This document shows, in pieces, positions 23,269 through 33,519 of a stretch of DNA of 64,000 bases. This DNA is from Pleurotus djamor (lineage: Eukaryota; Basidiomycota; Agaricomycetes; Agaricales; Pleurotaceae). The DNA is taken from contig JAPEVF010000036.1 of assembly GCA_029747585.1 (NCBI GenBank), forward strand, positions 62,001 to 126,000, in the 5' to 3' direction. Numbering within the stretch: the stretch's first letter is position 1; the number at the start of each line of letters is the position of its first letter. Both the position numbers and the translations under genes were made by a program. Under the pieces are notes generated by a model. That model had not been told where the DNA came from. It searched no databases and saw nothing but the letters and a program-made list of their open reading frames with translations.

Positions 23269-24990
23269 ATGGGGAATACCGGAAACTCTACGCGTCTTAT
23301 CCATGGATCTCTCGTCACCTTTGNTCCAGGATTAAACATCGAGCAGGTCATACCAGGAAATGAGTTGTGCACCGTAACACTCCGGANTCTCCTTCCACGA
23401 ACTTCTGATCAAGACGTAAAGGACATCCTTATGGGCGGAGGCGTTAATGCGAACAGCTTCTATCTCCTTGGGATCGACAAATGTCCCGTTGGCCGATGTT
23501 CCGCGAAAGCTGTAGCCCATGTCTCTCATGCGTTTCCCATCTCTCGATCTCCCCAGTCTGCATCGGCGTCCGGGATCTCAGGGCCGGCATCTGAACTTGG
23601 ACCGTACGAACCTTCTGGCAGTATGGTCTACTCCACAATTGATACGGAGAAACTCATCCTCTCTTGGAAATGTTCGTCCTTACGCTATGTCCTCCAGTTC
23701 TCCGACAGTCGTGCCGCGCGGCTCTGCCTTCAGAAATTTCGAGAAACCCCTTCCGGGCGGCAGCATCAGGTCCAGTTGATGCCCGTCGCATCGAAAAATT
23801 CTGAACCAAACGCCCTCGAACTGAGCGGCTTGAANTTCTCTTTGAACGAGGAGGTCATCCGCTCTTTCGTGGACATTGCTGTTCCAGAATGTACATTCTC
23901 GCTACAACCGTATGACGCATTCGTCATGTCGTCGTTCCACCAGTTCCTGACGACTTCGTCCCNCTGTCTTGTCGGCGANCCAGCGCTTTCCAAAGCCCCC
24001 TCGGGNGCTACTTCCGTNTGCGCTGTTTTCGACTCATGGTTTGAAGCCCACCGAATGTTTCACCTAGCGCTTGATACCAACTTCGTTGCGCAGCTCANCG
24101 TAGCGAAGAAAACTTTCAAGATCAGTGTCCCGCCGCCAGTGAACTTTCGCCTCACCATATCGATGCCACAATATCTCGCACAGCAAACGCAATGGACGTC
24201 TTTGGTTGCGAGCCTCGACCCTAGGATCGTATTGCGATTTCACAAGACACCCGATAATGTTACCCTGGTTTTAACAGCCAATGGTTGGGATAACACAGCT
24301 ATTCTCGGCGCGGTCAAGGTTCAGGTAGAGAAGTTGGCCGCCGGGGAAACCATTGATGGATGGCATCCATCGTTCTTGGACCCGCGTAACCAGTTTCTCC
24401 CCTCTTTGACTGGTAGAACTGGTGGCCACATCATCGTAGATCGCNAGTCATTTGCGATCAGAGCCATGGGCTCTCATGCTGCAATAGGGCACATCAAAGA
24501 TCTAGTTTCCAATGAACTTCAACGACTCGGGGTCGATTCCTCCTTGCAGCNATCTGCAGACGTTCCCCTTNACTGTCGATGTCCTGTTTGCNATGGACAT
24601 GTGTGCAATCCTTTCGCCCTTCCGTGTGGGCATCTGTACTGCTGGNCATGCCTCCGTTCTTGGTTGCGGGATCTTACTACTTCGGACGACTTCCCCATCG
24701 TGTGTCGTGGGGATAAAGCGAGCTGTGGGATTCCCTTAACCATCGCCGCCATTCAAGCAATCTTACCTCCGGCCGAGTATAATGAGCTCCTGCGCCTTGC
24801 TTGCTCTGCGTACCTTGACGCTCATGANAAGGNACTAAGGCGCTGCCCAACTCTTCATTGCCCACAAATACATCGCGTCTACCAACACGTAACTGTTTCA
24901 ACTCGATTTGAGTGGCCAACGTGTAACCGGTGCACTGCGCCTCGCCTTCCAACCAACTGCTGCCCGTCNTGTTTCGTTGAGATTGGTTGA
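23269..24990 (+). CDS. RBR-like RING-finger protein, C-terminally incomplete
   Basis: A long open frame of 573 codons. Residues about 1-420 are unrecognised; a segment near GRTGGHIIVDRXSFAIRAMG resembles the linker seen before RING domains in large fungal RBR proteins. At about 24570-24700 is a RING1-type C3HC4 finger: CRCPVC, then NPFALPCGHLYCWXCLRSW, then CRGDKASC. The typical RBR segment IPLTIAAIQAILPPAEYNEL follows, then an IBR-like start LRRCPTLHCPQIHRVY and CCPXCFVE, where a stop interrupts. An intact RBR E3 ubiquitin ligase would continue with the rest of the IBR and the catalytic-Cys RING2, which I cannot find downstream. Upstream, about 22915-23075 has coding character (DDALPEPIRNDDDDDRLSDI) and the ATG at 23269 directly follows an AG acceptor, so 5' exons are likely. 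It may be truncated, frameshifted or a pseudogene. Confidence 0.6.
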   Translation: MGNTGNSTRLIHGSLVTFXPGLNIEQVIPGNELCTVTLRXLLPRTSDQDVKDILMGGGVNANSFYLLGIDKCPVGRCSAKAVAHVSHAFPISRSPQSASASGISGPASELGPYEPSGSMVYSTIDTEKLILSWKCSSLRYVLQFSDSRAARLCLQKFRETPSGRQHQVQLMPVASKNSEPNALELSGLXFSLNEEVIRSFVDIAVPECTFSLQPYDAFVMSSFHQFLTTSSXCLVGXPALSKAPSXATSXCAVFDSWFEAHRMFHLALDTNFVAQLXVAKKTFKISVPPPVNFRLTISMPQYLAQQTQWTSLVASLDPRIVLRFHKTPDNVTLVLTANGWDNTAILGAVKVQVEKLAAGETIDGWHPSFLDPRNQFLPSLTGRTGGHIIVDRXSFAIRAMGSHAAIGHIKDLVSNELQRLGVDSSLQXSADVPLXCRCPVCXGHVCNPFALPCGHLYCWXCLRSWLRDLTTSDDFPIVCRGDKASCGIPLTIAAIQAILPPAEYNELLRLACSAYLDAHXKXLRRCPTLHCPQIHRVYQHVTVSTRFEWPTCNRCTAPRLPTNCCPXCFVEIG

Positions 24991-25403
24991 GACCNATGGT
25001 TCTTGCNCCTTTATTATCATCCGTNTGCAGACTACAAAGCGCGCAAAGTCTTGAGGNNGTTAGCTTGGGGCCCTTCCTCGTATCCTTGTTTGACATAGNN
25101 GTCATTTCGATCGTAAATGAGCCACAGTCGTATATTTGGTCGTATATTCAAAGCGTTATCAGTTAATGACCAGTGCAGTCTCCGTGCAGACGGCCAGGCC
25201 TTGGTGCACAACTGAGAGGATGCCAAATTTGGCGGCATGAGTCAATAGCTGTCAACAGGGTTACTAGCCCTCGATCATCCTCACCTNCACCTTGCAGCAC
25301 AGCCAGTAGCAACCTCTCTTGAACTATAACCATCACCATCGTCACCTACCTCGTCGTTGCTTCTCACCTTCACAAGGCAGGGAACAAGTATTAAATCCTG
25401 GAG

Positions 25404-26146
25404 ATGAACAATACAACTTCTGCCCACCACTACCGCCGTCGCATTATCGGCCGAGCAGCCTCACCCCCCACGTGGGCCTGTTACGAGCAAATCCCGTACA
25501 ACGAGGACGGATGTAGTGAGAGCGGTTCTGATTCCTGCTCCGAAGACGANGAAGACTACGGTCGAGATGGTATNGACGACCAAAGCAATGATTCGGACGC
25601 TGAGCCCTCCAGCCCGATGAAGCCCAGTGACGATGGCGGTCATGACATTGACACCATGGATTTGGACGAAGAAGGTGATGANGTAGCGAAGAAGCTGGCC
25701 GGAAACCAGAAAGATTCCAAGGGGAAGCAACGGGCGATGGATTCGGAACGCTCGCCCATCCGCAGGCATCGTCAGAAGAAGCAGCGACAACAAGTGATTA
25801 CGCTCCGACCGATCCTGACTATTCAACGGAGTCAAGGATTTGTATGGAATCAAGTACGTGCATGCACCGTTCCCTTCAGACAATATCCCAATTAATCTGG
25901 CTCNGCNNAGGACCTGTTCATCCCTCCCTACATCAAAGACCGATGTTCGTACCTCCCATCGCACCGTTCCCGGTAACCNTATGTCTGACCATTATCTCCA
26001 TAGACGTTGCGTCCACTTCACCTCCACATGCCTCTGGCTTTATCTCCACATCGGCTTCGTCCACGAATTCGGCTTTAAATGAGTACGAGGTCGAAGTCGT
26101 AGAAATTNGGGTGAGGGAAGGGGAATTGGACGACATTATCCCTTAG
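25404..26146 (+). CDS. Small acidic protein, fungal-type hypothetical
   Basis: I do not recognise a family. The ATG at 25404 begins MNNTTSAHHYRRR. Exon 1 encodes a strongly acidic Ser/Asp/Glu-rich region (SESGSDSCSED, DIDTMDLDEEGD) followed by a basic patch (IRRHRQKKQRQQ, a possible nuclear localisation signal) and ends QGFVWNQ at about 25852. After an intron the second exon reads DLFIPPYIKDRCSYLPSHRT, and after another (donor GTAACC, acceptor CCATAG at about 26004) the last exon is Ser/Thr-rich and ends VREGELDDIIP at 26146. The joined protein has about 200 residues. A consistent frame across both junctions supports a real gene. It is convergent with the deubiquitinase gene 160 bases away. 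Charge distribution suggests a nuclear or chromatin-linked protein, which is only inference. Confidence 0.6.
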
Positions 26147-26309
26147 AGTGCTAAGTTTGATGGGCATAGCTCCCTAAATATCCGAACTCACTGCTTCTGT
26201 AACTGCCATTCGATTTTCTTAGCTACCAGGTATCCTCTATCATCTCTTGTTTCATTAGTCCTTAGGCATAACGTGTACTGAATTCCATCCCCTCTCATTT
26301 CCAAATCCC

Positions 26310-28663
26310 TTATACAAAGGCTAGTAACGCATCGTCCACTTCCTTCATCATCCTTGCCGCTTCTTGCTCCTGCTCTTTTTCTTTCTCCTTTTCGTGCTCT
26401 TTCTCTTTCTCCTTCTCCTTCTCTTTCTCCATCTCCATCTTCTCCTTGACTGCTTCGGATTCCCTTGTCTTCACATAGGTCGGAGTCATGTGTGGTTTAT
26501 ACTCGAGATGACGTTTGACATAAAAGCACATATACGCTGCGGAATTTAGACAGCTACCTAAGCTTGAGTGTGTGACCCTGCCGACCGAAGGGATCTGTGA
26601 GAAATCTGCCAGGGAGGGGACCATGATCCAACACTCACTTATCATCATCAAAACGATACCACTTTCCGCCGATGGAACCTGGCATGTGAACACAGACATC
26701 GGTAACGAAAGGACTAGTCACCCACCTCGTCCTGATAACGAGCGTAGCTCGTGTAATGTCCATTATCTATCTGGCCTTCATGGTTTATGACAGCGAAGAG
26801 ATCGTAGTCATACATTGTGTCGGGTCCGATGGTCCTGGAAGCCGATTGCATTGTATTTTTAGCACACGATGATCGTTGAGTGGAGCTCTCACATTGTGGA
26901 CGGTGTGTTTTCTTTGTCCGTCTGCCTCATCGAGGCTGTCGTGTAAGGTGCCATATTGAGCGTCGCGGGGAATCTGATTGGGGTATCTATTTTGCGAGCC
27001 GAAGTCTTGTCAATGGATTTCTGCTCAAACCGCTGATTGAATNTGACACGTCATGTCAATATAATACCCCACGACCATANGTTTCCTTCTTACCTTGAAT
27101 TGGAAACTTAGNACTGGAGGTAGCTTCTTGACGCTGAGGCGTTTGCTTGCTTCCTGGGGAGGGGTAAGTCAGGGCCGGAAGGTGCGAGTGGTCGGAGAGG
27201 AAGAGAGCACATACCTGACCCGCCTTCCCGCATTTGTCGCAAGTGTATTCTTTGGCTCCGAGCTTCTCTGGTTGGGTATATCTATGAAAAAGCCAGGATT
27301 AATCTCGGTCGCGATACAAGGAGAAGCGCTGTAGCTCTGGNCGNNATCACCTTCGGAGGCAAGCAGCCAGCGTGTTCTCAGAAGCGCTTTCGTTCGACTT
27401 GCGCTTGAGCTCTAAGCTGATATCTAGCGTCGGATCGACTGTGCTTGTAATATTTCCGCATCGTTCGCACTTGACATCGCTCTGAAGTAAACCNGCGAAG
27501 GTTGAATGGATGATACAATTACAAGAGACGTTGGTGGAACCGCGTGAAGTGGAGTGGATTTGATTGAGAGCCGAAATGAAAAATTCGTGCGCGTCTCGTT
27601 GAGCATATCCGGCGAGCTCTGGGGATGTTCTCCAGGTCGTCGTAAGGAAACTGGTTGGACCATAAGGTGCGGTGTTCCCTGAGTGGATCTNTGGTCTATC
27701 TTAAGGTCCCCACAGCTTTCCTGTTAAACTGTGAGAACTTACTTCCGCGAAGAGCTTGTCCATCTCGCAACAGGTACAATCCTTCGTCTTGCATAGCTTC
27801 CAATTATGTTTGTCGCTTAAGAAGAAGTTGCGTAGAAGGGGATTGTGTGCGAAACATTGAAGGACCGCGTTAAGGAAGCATGTTTGACCTAANTTGAGAA
27901 GCCCGCGACGCCCTGGAGGTAGTTTAGGTATGTTACACACTTGTGTAANAATAGGCAGGACCTTGACAAGGTATTGTTTCCGACGCTTCTAAGGCCGTTA
28001 GTTCTTTCGGGGAAGGAACCCAAGGTTGATAATGCTCGCGCTGTGATTTGACTGNAACNTTTNCAGTGNTAAACCAACGAGGCACTTCGCGTCGCACCTT
28101 GCAGTTTTGACCACTCCTCCTCTGTNGATAGAGTGGTCATCAAGTANATGGACTCAAGCGTGGAGTCATAGACGAAATCATCGCAGGCCGAACAAAACGT
28201 GGCTCCGGTCTTTGCGTCAGCACCTATAACGATGAGGCAATATACCNTGTATCAGAAATCTTNGTCTTCTCAATCGTGTTACGAGCTAAGNTTAAGGATG
28301 CCTACAACTGACATAGCAGATGACCTGTATCTGAGAGATGTGCCGTCATATGGCCGGTCTGCCAGCACCCTGAAAAAGGGCAATGGAGGCAGACGAAAGG
28401 CCGTGGAAGCGCAGCATCACAGGTTCCACATGACGGTACTGATACCTACAGGTTTCCAGAAACATTCAAAATTAATGTTCATTTTTAGAAGGGCACCAGC
28501 AGACCTTTCGACGCTTGGTGGCTTCGGCCACTTTATGCGAGTGGCGGACGTGCCATGATATAGCACTCCGATANCTGTCAATTAAGTAGCTTTGTGAGTT
28601 AGGGCCCTCAGAGNTTAGAATGCCTGAAAGGTGGAGACATTCAGATTTCGCTTCGAAGGACAT
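26310..28663 (-). CDS. UBP8: Ubp8/USP22-type ubiquitin hydrolase of the SAGA complex
   Basis: A cysteine protease (peptidase C19) that in yeast removes ubiquitin from histone H2B as part of the SAGA coactivator. The start is MSFEAKSECLHLSG (ATG 28663). The N-terminal ZnF-UBP domain reads WHVRHSHKVAEATKRRKV, then PSCGTCDAALPRPFVCLHC, GCWQTGHMTAHLSDTGH, KTGATFCSACDDFVYDSTL, with Cys/His ligands in family order. The catalytic domain begins GLLXLGQTCFLNAVLQCFAH (nucleophile Cys), continues DKHNWKLCKTKDCTCCEMDK, and contains the His box YDLFAVINHEGQIDNGHYTS (about 26730-26800), then YRFDDDK and CLNSAAYMCFYVKRHLEYK. The C-terminus (about 26310-26450) is a highly charged Lys/Glu repeat tail ending DDALLAFV. 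Many short introns. Domain order ZnF-UBP then USP is diagnostic for the Ubp8/USP22 group. Confidence 0.9.
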
Positions 28664-29068
28664 GGAGGAGGTAAACCTTGGATCANGGTTCCAGAGACGC
28701 CCAAGGAAGGGAACGATAGGGGATTGCTTAGGCTTGTTTGGCACGAGTTCGAACCATTCGTCAATATTGNNNNCGTTACGTTCAAGAACGTCNNCNTCAN
28801 AGTCAAGCANCTAGTAAANTGAAGACCATGCCNTCGCTCAATCTGAAGTCTCTCTTCAACGCTAGGCAGCACGTCGAACTACCNAATGACTGCACCGACT
28901 CCGTGATCACTTCGTGCATATTTTGCCAAGTCACTGTNGATAACGGTTTTGATGTGATACATGAGGTAAGTTCATCCCAGAAGGCCTGAGTGAGTACCCT
29001 CACTCAGCACATATCTCAAGCGGCTTTAGGACGATACTTTTATTGCATTNCGTGATCGGAATCCGTCC

Positions 29069-29766
29069 TCAATGCACCATATACAGCTGATCCCGAAGGT
29101 CCACATACGTATGCTGCGCCNTCTGTGAAAATTCAGAGCCTGAGCTAACAATGATGCATATGTCTTATAGAGAGCGTCAAGACTCTCCAGAAATCTGATG
29201 TTGACTTGGGTACGCCATTGTTCACGAGCTTGTCCGCCATGTTCGAGCTGTCATGACACTTCGCCGCACAGTGAAGGAGATGGATGCCGTTGGACATNCG
29301 ATTCTCGATGATCTGGGCGTAGCTCCTCATCTACGCAAGTGTGTTCGCTCTACTATTTTTGTGACGTGTCCACGAAGNTCAGGGTAGTTCTGATAAACAT
29401 CTCAGACTAGGTTTCCACATACCCCCCTTCAATACCGTGCAGCATCTTCATCTTCACCTTCAGGGTCTGCCGTACAAGTCCTTTGTTCGTCGGTTGAAGT
29501 ACCCCGTAGTAAATGGTGGCAAGCGGTTNGTAAAAGGCTTGAGCTGGTTTGTCGAAGTCAATCAAGTCGTCCGGATACTAGAAAGTGGAAAGCGTGTCGG
29601 TGTCCTTCCAACCTAGGATGGTTCACGGCCAGCACAGTTTCTCCCAGCATTTTCTGTCTATTCTTATCTCATATAGTTGCTCTAATTTTAGATTCTTGAT
29701 AGCATACATAGCCAATGAGAAGCGCNCGATTACACGCCGCGTTTCGCACTTGTCTCCCATCGGCTC
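29069..29766 (-). CDS. Unrecognised protein, coherent exons, 5' part unresolved
   Basis: I do not recognise the family. Four minus-strand stretches bounded by plausible splice sites read as real protein: about 29766-29629 (EPMGDKCETRRVI, FSLAMYAIKNLKLEQLYEI, DRKCWEKLCW); 29577-29421 (YPDDLIDFDKPAQAFY, PLATIYYGVLQPTNKGLVRQ, TLKVKMKMLHGIEGG); 29330-29150 (YAQIIENXMSNGIHLLHCAA, DSSNMADKLVNNGVPKSTSD, FWRVLTLSIRHMHH); and a short last exon possibly ending LRDQLYMVH at 29069. Upstream, at 30000-30190, further coding-like segments occur (STGGFVITDGNMLNAINIS) but many N bases prevent joining them. The gene may therefore begin near 30190. It might be intact but poorly sequenced, or decaying. Limits are approximate. 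Confidence 0.4.
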
Positions 29767-31249
29767 ACCACGAAGATGCCAATGATCACATATGATCTAA
29801 AGTCACTCTATTCAAAGCACTCATAGACGCCACGGCTCCGTATTGGCATTCCGTGACCATTTTTCCGGGTGGACTAATCATCGTCAGTTTCCTTTTCTCC
29901 ATCGGCACTAAAAGCATAACCATGCCGGTTGGCTAATAATAGTCCTCGTTAATGAACGACCTACGATATATTTATGGCGTTCAACATGTTTCCATCTGTG
30001 ATTACGAATCCTCCGGTGCTCAATANCCAATGCTCGATGGNNTGGCACCATACGTTACCATTTGGCAATCGCTTTCTACGGGTCGTTGAAGCCGACGTGC
30101 TNCTANNTANNCTCGGGGTTTCGGTCCAGTAACACCAGACGCANCCGCGTTGTGCAAACCGATAGTTATGATAAAGCACAGTCTTCATGGGATCTACAGT
30201 GAGAGTCGTGTCAAGAGTTATTTTCTTCTCTCANTAACCCCGTTAGCTANATTCGTCAGTAAACTCAGGTGTCCGATGATTACGCCCTCCTTTAGAACAT
30301 CGGTTCATGGGAAGGCCATCCCCCATGGAGAGTTGACGGAGCTCTGTTCCGGTTCTCCTGAAGCTGGGCCTGCCCCAGATTTTTCCGAGCTATGTGCCCC
30401 TTTGTCTTCTTAAGAGGATATCNAGGATTTGGTGTTGCACTGTTCCCACTGAGGGCGAAGCGAGAATTACACACATGTCGATCAGTTCCATTCGATCGCG
30501 TCGCCGNNNTCGNNNTCNNNATACCACCTGTTGAAGGNNTGTNAGTTTTGGATAAGCATCGTCCAATCCATTCCCGTGCAAGAAGGCTTGACCGTGAACT
30601 TGAGCGAACCGTTGACGGTGCGTGGTCGCTCGANATAATTAGCTCACTTCATGCCGTGGATTCCTTTGCGGCATGTACGTGTATCAGAAGACTCATTGGA
30701 TCTATATTTATGTTGTGCTTCCTCAGAGATGACGGTGGTCTATTTNAGGTTGTTCCTCAGAAATCAAATCCAATGATTTGGCTCGATGCATGCCTCTTAT
30801 CCAGCCGCCGCAAAACTGGATATGAATCTATCTATCTGGTTGTCCGCATGGGCGTACACTTCATTGCCAAGTGTCATGCTTTCCATGCTCAGGTGTTTGT
30901 CGTGCGATCTCGGATTCTCGGATTGAAGCCTATGAGCTACGAGAAGTTTTGACANCAACGCTACCGCCGATGCGACTTCAAACGATTGGATCCTANCNTC
31001 TGGCCGGGGTATTGGACGCGTGCAGAAGATGCAAGGTTACCAAATAAGTGGAGAACCAGAAATTTTGACCAACCTTCGNTGACCACATGCACTTACTGAC
31101 TTAGCGGTTGCTTTCTTACTAGATTCCTTTTATGAATGCGTGAACATAATCCGCAGACTTCAATAGACGACACTCCGCCTTCAGCTATAAAAGGTGCACC
31201 GTCATTCCCAATCTTTCTTCAGAGCACACAGCGCCTCTACCCTACCGAG
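29767..31249. other. Poorly resolved region with many N bases
   Basis: About 1.5 kb. The minus strand holds coding-like fragments (see the gene at 29069-29766 and a segment near 30480-30650 including VNGSLKFTVKPSCTGMDW), but these cannot be joined. On the plus strand, a frame at 30392-30952 has no domain. The oxalate decarboxylase promoter lies at the right end. Confidence 0.35.
31186..31192 (+). promoter_or_regulatory. TATA box of oxalate decarboxylase
   Basis: TATAAAA located 64 bases upstream of the ATG at 31250. Motif and spacing are typical. Confidence 0.55.
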
Positions 31250-33519
31250 ATGATCAGCCTTACCTTCTGTTTGTGTTCTATCCTTCTGGCATCGAACGTT
31301 ATTGGAGCTCCCGCTCCTAGTTCGTCGGTTGACACCGCCTCGACCGTGTTGCCCGCTAGCTCTGCGGTTTCCGAATTACCAGCATCCTCAGTTGCCACTC
31401 CCGCTGCATCATCCTCCGCCCCCGCAGATTTCTCTGTGGACTCACGCCGCTCGTCCACAGCCGCTCATGGAACTGCGACGTCTTCAGCAGCCGACTCTAC
31501 GGCGACGGTGCCCTTCATCGGTACAGACCCAAACACNATCCTCTGGCCTATCGGGGATACCAAAGCTAGCGGACAACCGATCAGAAATGACCTCGGTGCA
31601 NCNATCATGGGCCCGACNGACATTGAGATCGCNCAACAGAACCCTGATCTNATGGCGCCCCCCTCCACGGATTCTGGAAGCATGTACGTTACTTTTCCTC
31701 CTTATCTTGAGGGCCTTACTGACCATGTCGTAGTCCAAANGCCAAATGGCCTTTCAGTCTGAGTCACAACAGGCTTCAGACTGGAGGTTGGGCTCGTAAT
31801 CAAAATGGTCAGTGCTTTTNNNCCAGNTTTCAGATAGGCTTGATGGCTAACCTCTTCTTAGTTGGCACCATGCCTATTGCTACCGGTATGCCACACATAT
31901 TGCNTGATGGAGGGTGAGGCTAACAATATCACTAGCGATGGCCAGCGTGAACATGCGTCTTGAGCCTGGTGCTATTAGGTATGTTTCTCATCTCCGCCGG
32001 TGACTTTCACACTCGTTGACACGTCCTTTTNGTAGGGAATTGCATTGGCACAAGACGGCAGAGGTTAGCGTTTTCTCTTATGNAGGAGCTAGCTTCTCAG
32101 ACTGAATAATCTTCCCATCTCCTAGTGGGCCTATGTCTTGAAGGTGAGCGGCGAATTACTTTTCCGTCGGCCGTCGTGNTAAATTGTTGTCGCAGGGCTC
32201 CACTCAAATCACAGCAGTCGATGCNCAAGGCCGAAACTTCATCTCCACGGTGGTANGTACCCTTTCCGTGAGTGNATTCGCGGCTNAGTTTCCCGCAGCG
32301 CGCCGGTGACCTGTGGTACTTCCCACCCGGTGTCCCACATTCGCTTCAAGCGACCGCGGACGACCCTGAAGGCTCTGAATTTATTCTCGTACGTGGCAAA
32401 CCAGACTACACAAAAATAACTCACCAATATCGCGAGATCAGGTCTTTGATGATGGGAACTTCAGTGAAGACTCTACATTCTTGGTGGGTACCATGGTAGC
32501 CCTTGCTTCGCCCTCGCTTAACGCTCCACCCCCACATTAGCTGACTGACTGGTTGGCCCACGTACCTGCTGAAGGTTTCTACCATCTAATCATTCCCATG
32601 TCGTCATCTCTGACTGATCCCCTTCAGTTATTTCCCGCAACTTCCAAGTCCCCATCACGTCGTTCGATCACATCCCAGCTGAAGAACTCTATATCTTCCC
32701 CAGCGGTACGCCAGCTGACCAATTCCGTGCGGCTTTGGCTGACCGAATCTCGCCCACAGCACCACCCGCAGATGATGCTGCTGCGCCTGTCAGCCCTCAA
32801 GGAACCGTCCCAGACCCGTTCTCTTTCGCACTGTCTCAAGTTAAAGCAACTCCGCTTCCCGGTGGTTCTGTCAAGATCGTCGATTCATCCACCTTTAAGA
32901 TCTCGAAGACCATCGCCATGGCTGAGGTCACCGTCGAACCTGGCGCGATCAGAGAACTCCATGTAAGAACAAATTCTTGGCCATTGCGAATCACTTACTT
33001 ACTTGATTCCAGTGGCATCCTACCCAGGATGAATGGAGCTTCTACATGTACGCTGGCTCAATATTTTGGCACTTTCATAGACTGACGTACCTTTAGTTCG
33101 GGTCAGGCTCGTGTCACTATCTTTGCTTCCCAAGGTACTGCGAGGACTTTCAACTACCAAGCAGGCGATATCGGTGGGTAGTTCATACCGCGCTCATCGC
33201 TACTGTAGGCGTTAACCTATACATGCCCCTTGGCAGGCTATGTCCCCGCCACGATGGGTCACTATGTTGAGAACATTGGCAACACCACCGTCAGATTCCT
33301 GGAGATTTTCAATACTGGTGAGGACGATTTCAAGCGCTACCTGTTTCCTGAGCTCAATCTTTTCACCCTTCAGACCGCTTTGAGGACATCAGCTTGAATC
33401 AATGGCTCGCTCTAACTCCTCCTGATCTAGTAAAGGCTCACCTTGGATTGTCCGACGACACCATCAACCACCTACAGAAAGTCAAGCCTACAGTCATTGG
33501 TCCTTCGGGCCAGAAGTAG
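31250..33519 (+). CDS. Bicupin oxalate decarboxylase (secreted)
   Basis: A manganese enzyme with two cupin domains that converts oxalate to formate and CO2. The ATG at 31250 starts a signal peptide (MISLTFCLCSILLASNVIGA), then a Ser/Ala/Thr-rich linker of about 60 residues. Splicing of an intron at about 31684-31732 gives NAKWPFSLSHNRLQTGGWAR. Cupin 1 has RELHWHKTAEWAYVLK (HxH and Glu metal ligands), TQITAVDAQGRNFIST and GDLWYFPPGVPHSLQAT. The lid region reads VFDDGNFSEDSTFL. Cupin 2 has SFKISKTIAMAEVTVEPGAI-type sequence, RELHWHPTQDEWSFYI, GQARVTIFASQGTARTFNYQ, AGDIGYVPATMGHYVENIG and FLEIFNT. The C-terminus ends KPTVIGPSGQK at 33519. More than ten introns. The order matches white-rot fungal oxalate decarboxylases. 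Several N bases fall in the gene, but the frame can be followed throughout. Confidence 0.93.

Noticed and set aside
25461..25964. Minus-strand frame of 167 codons
   Set aside because: It is antisense to the acidic protein gene at 25404-26146, whose frame is supported by splice junctions.
30392..30952. Plus-strand frame of 186 codons with several N bases
   Set aside because: No domain, no signal peptide and a run of undefined codons; minus-strand fragments in the same place look at least as protein-like.
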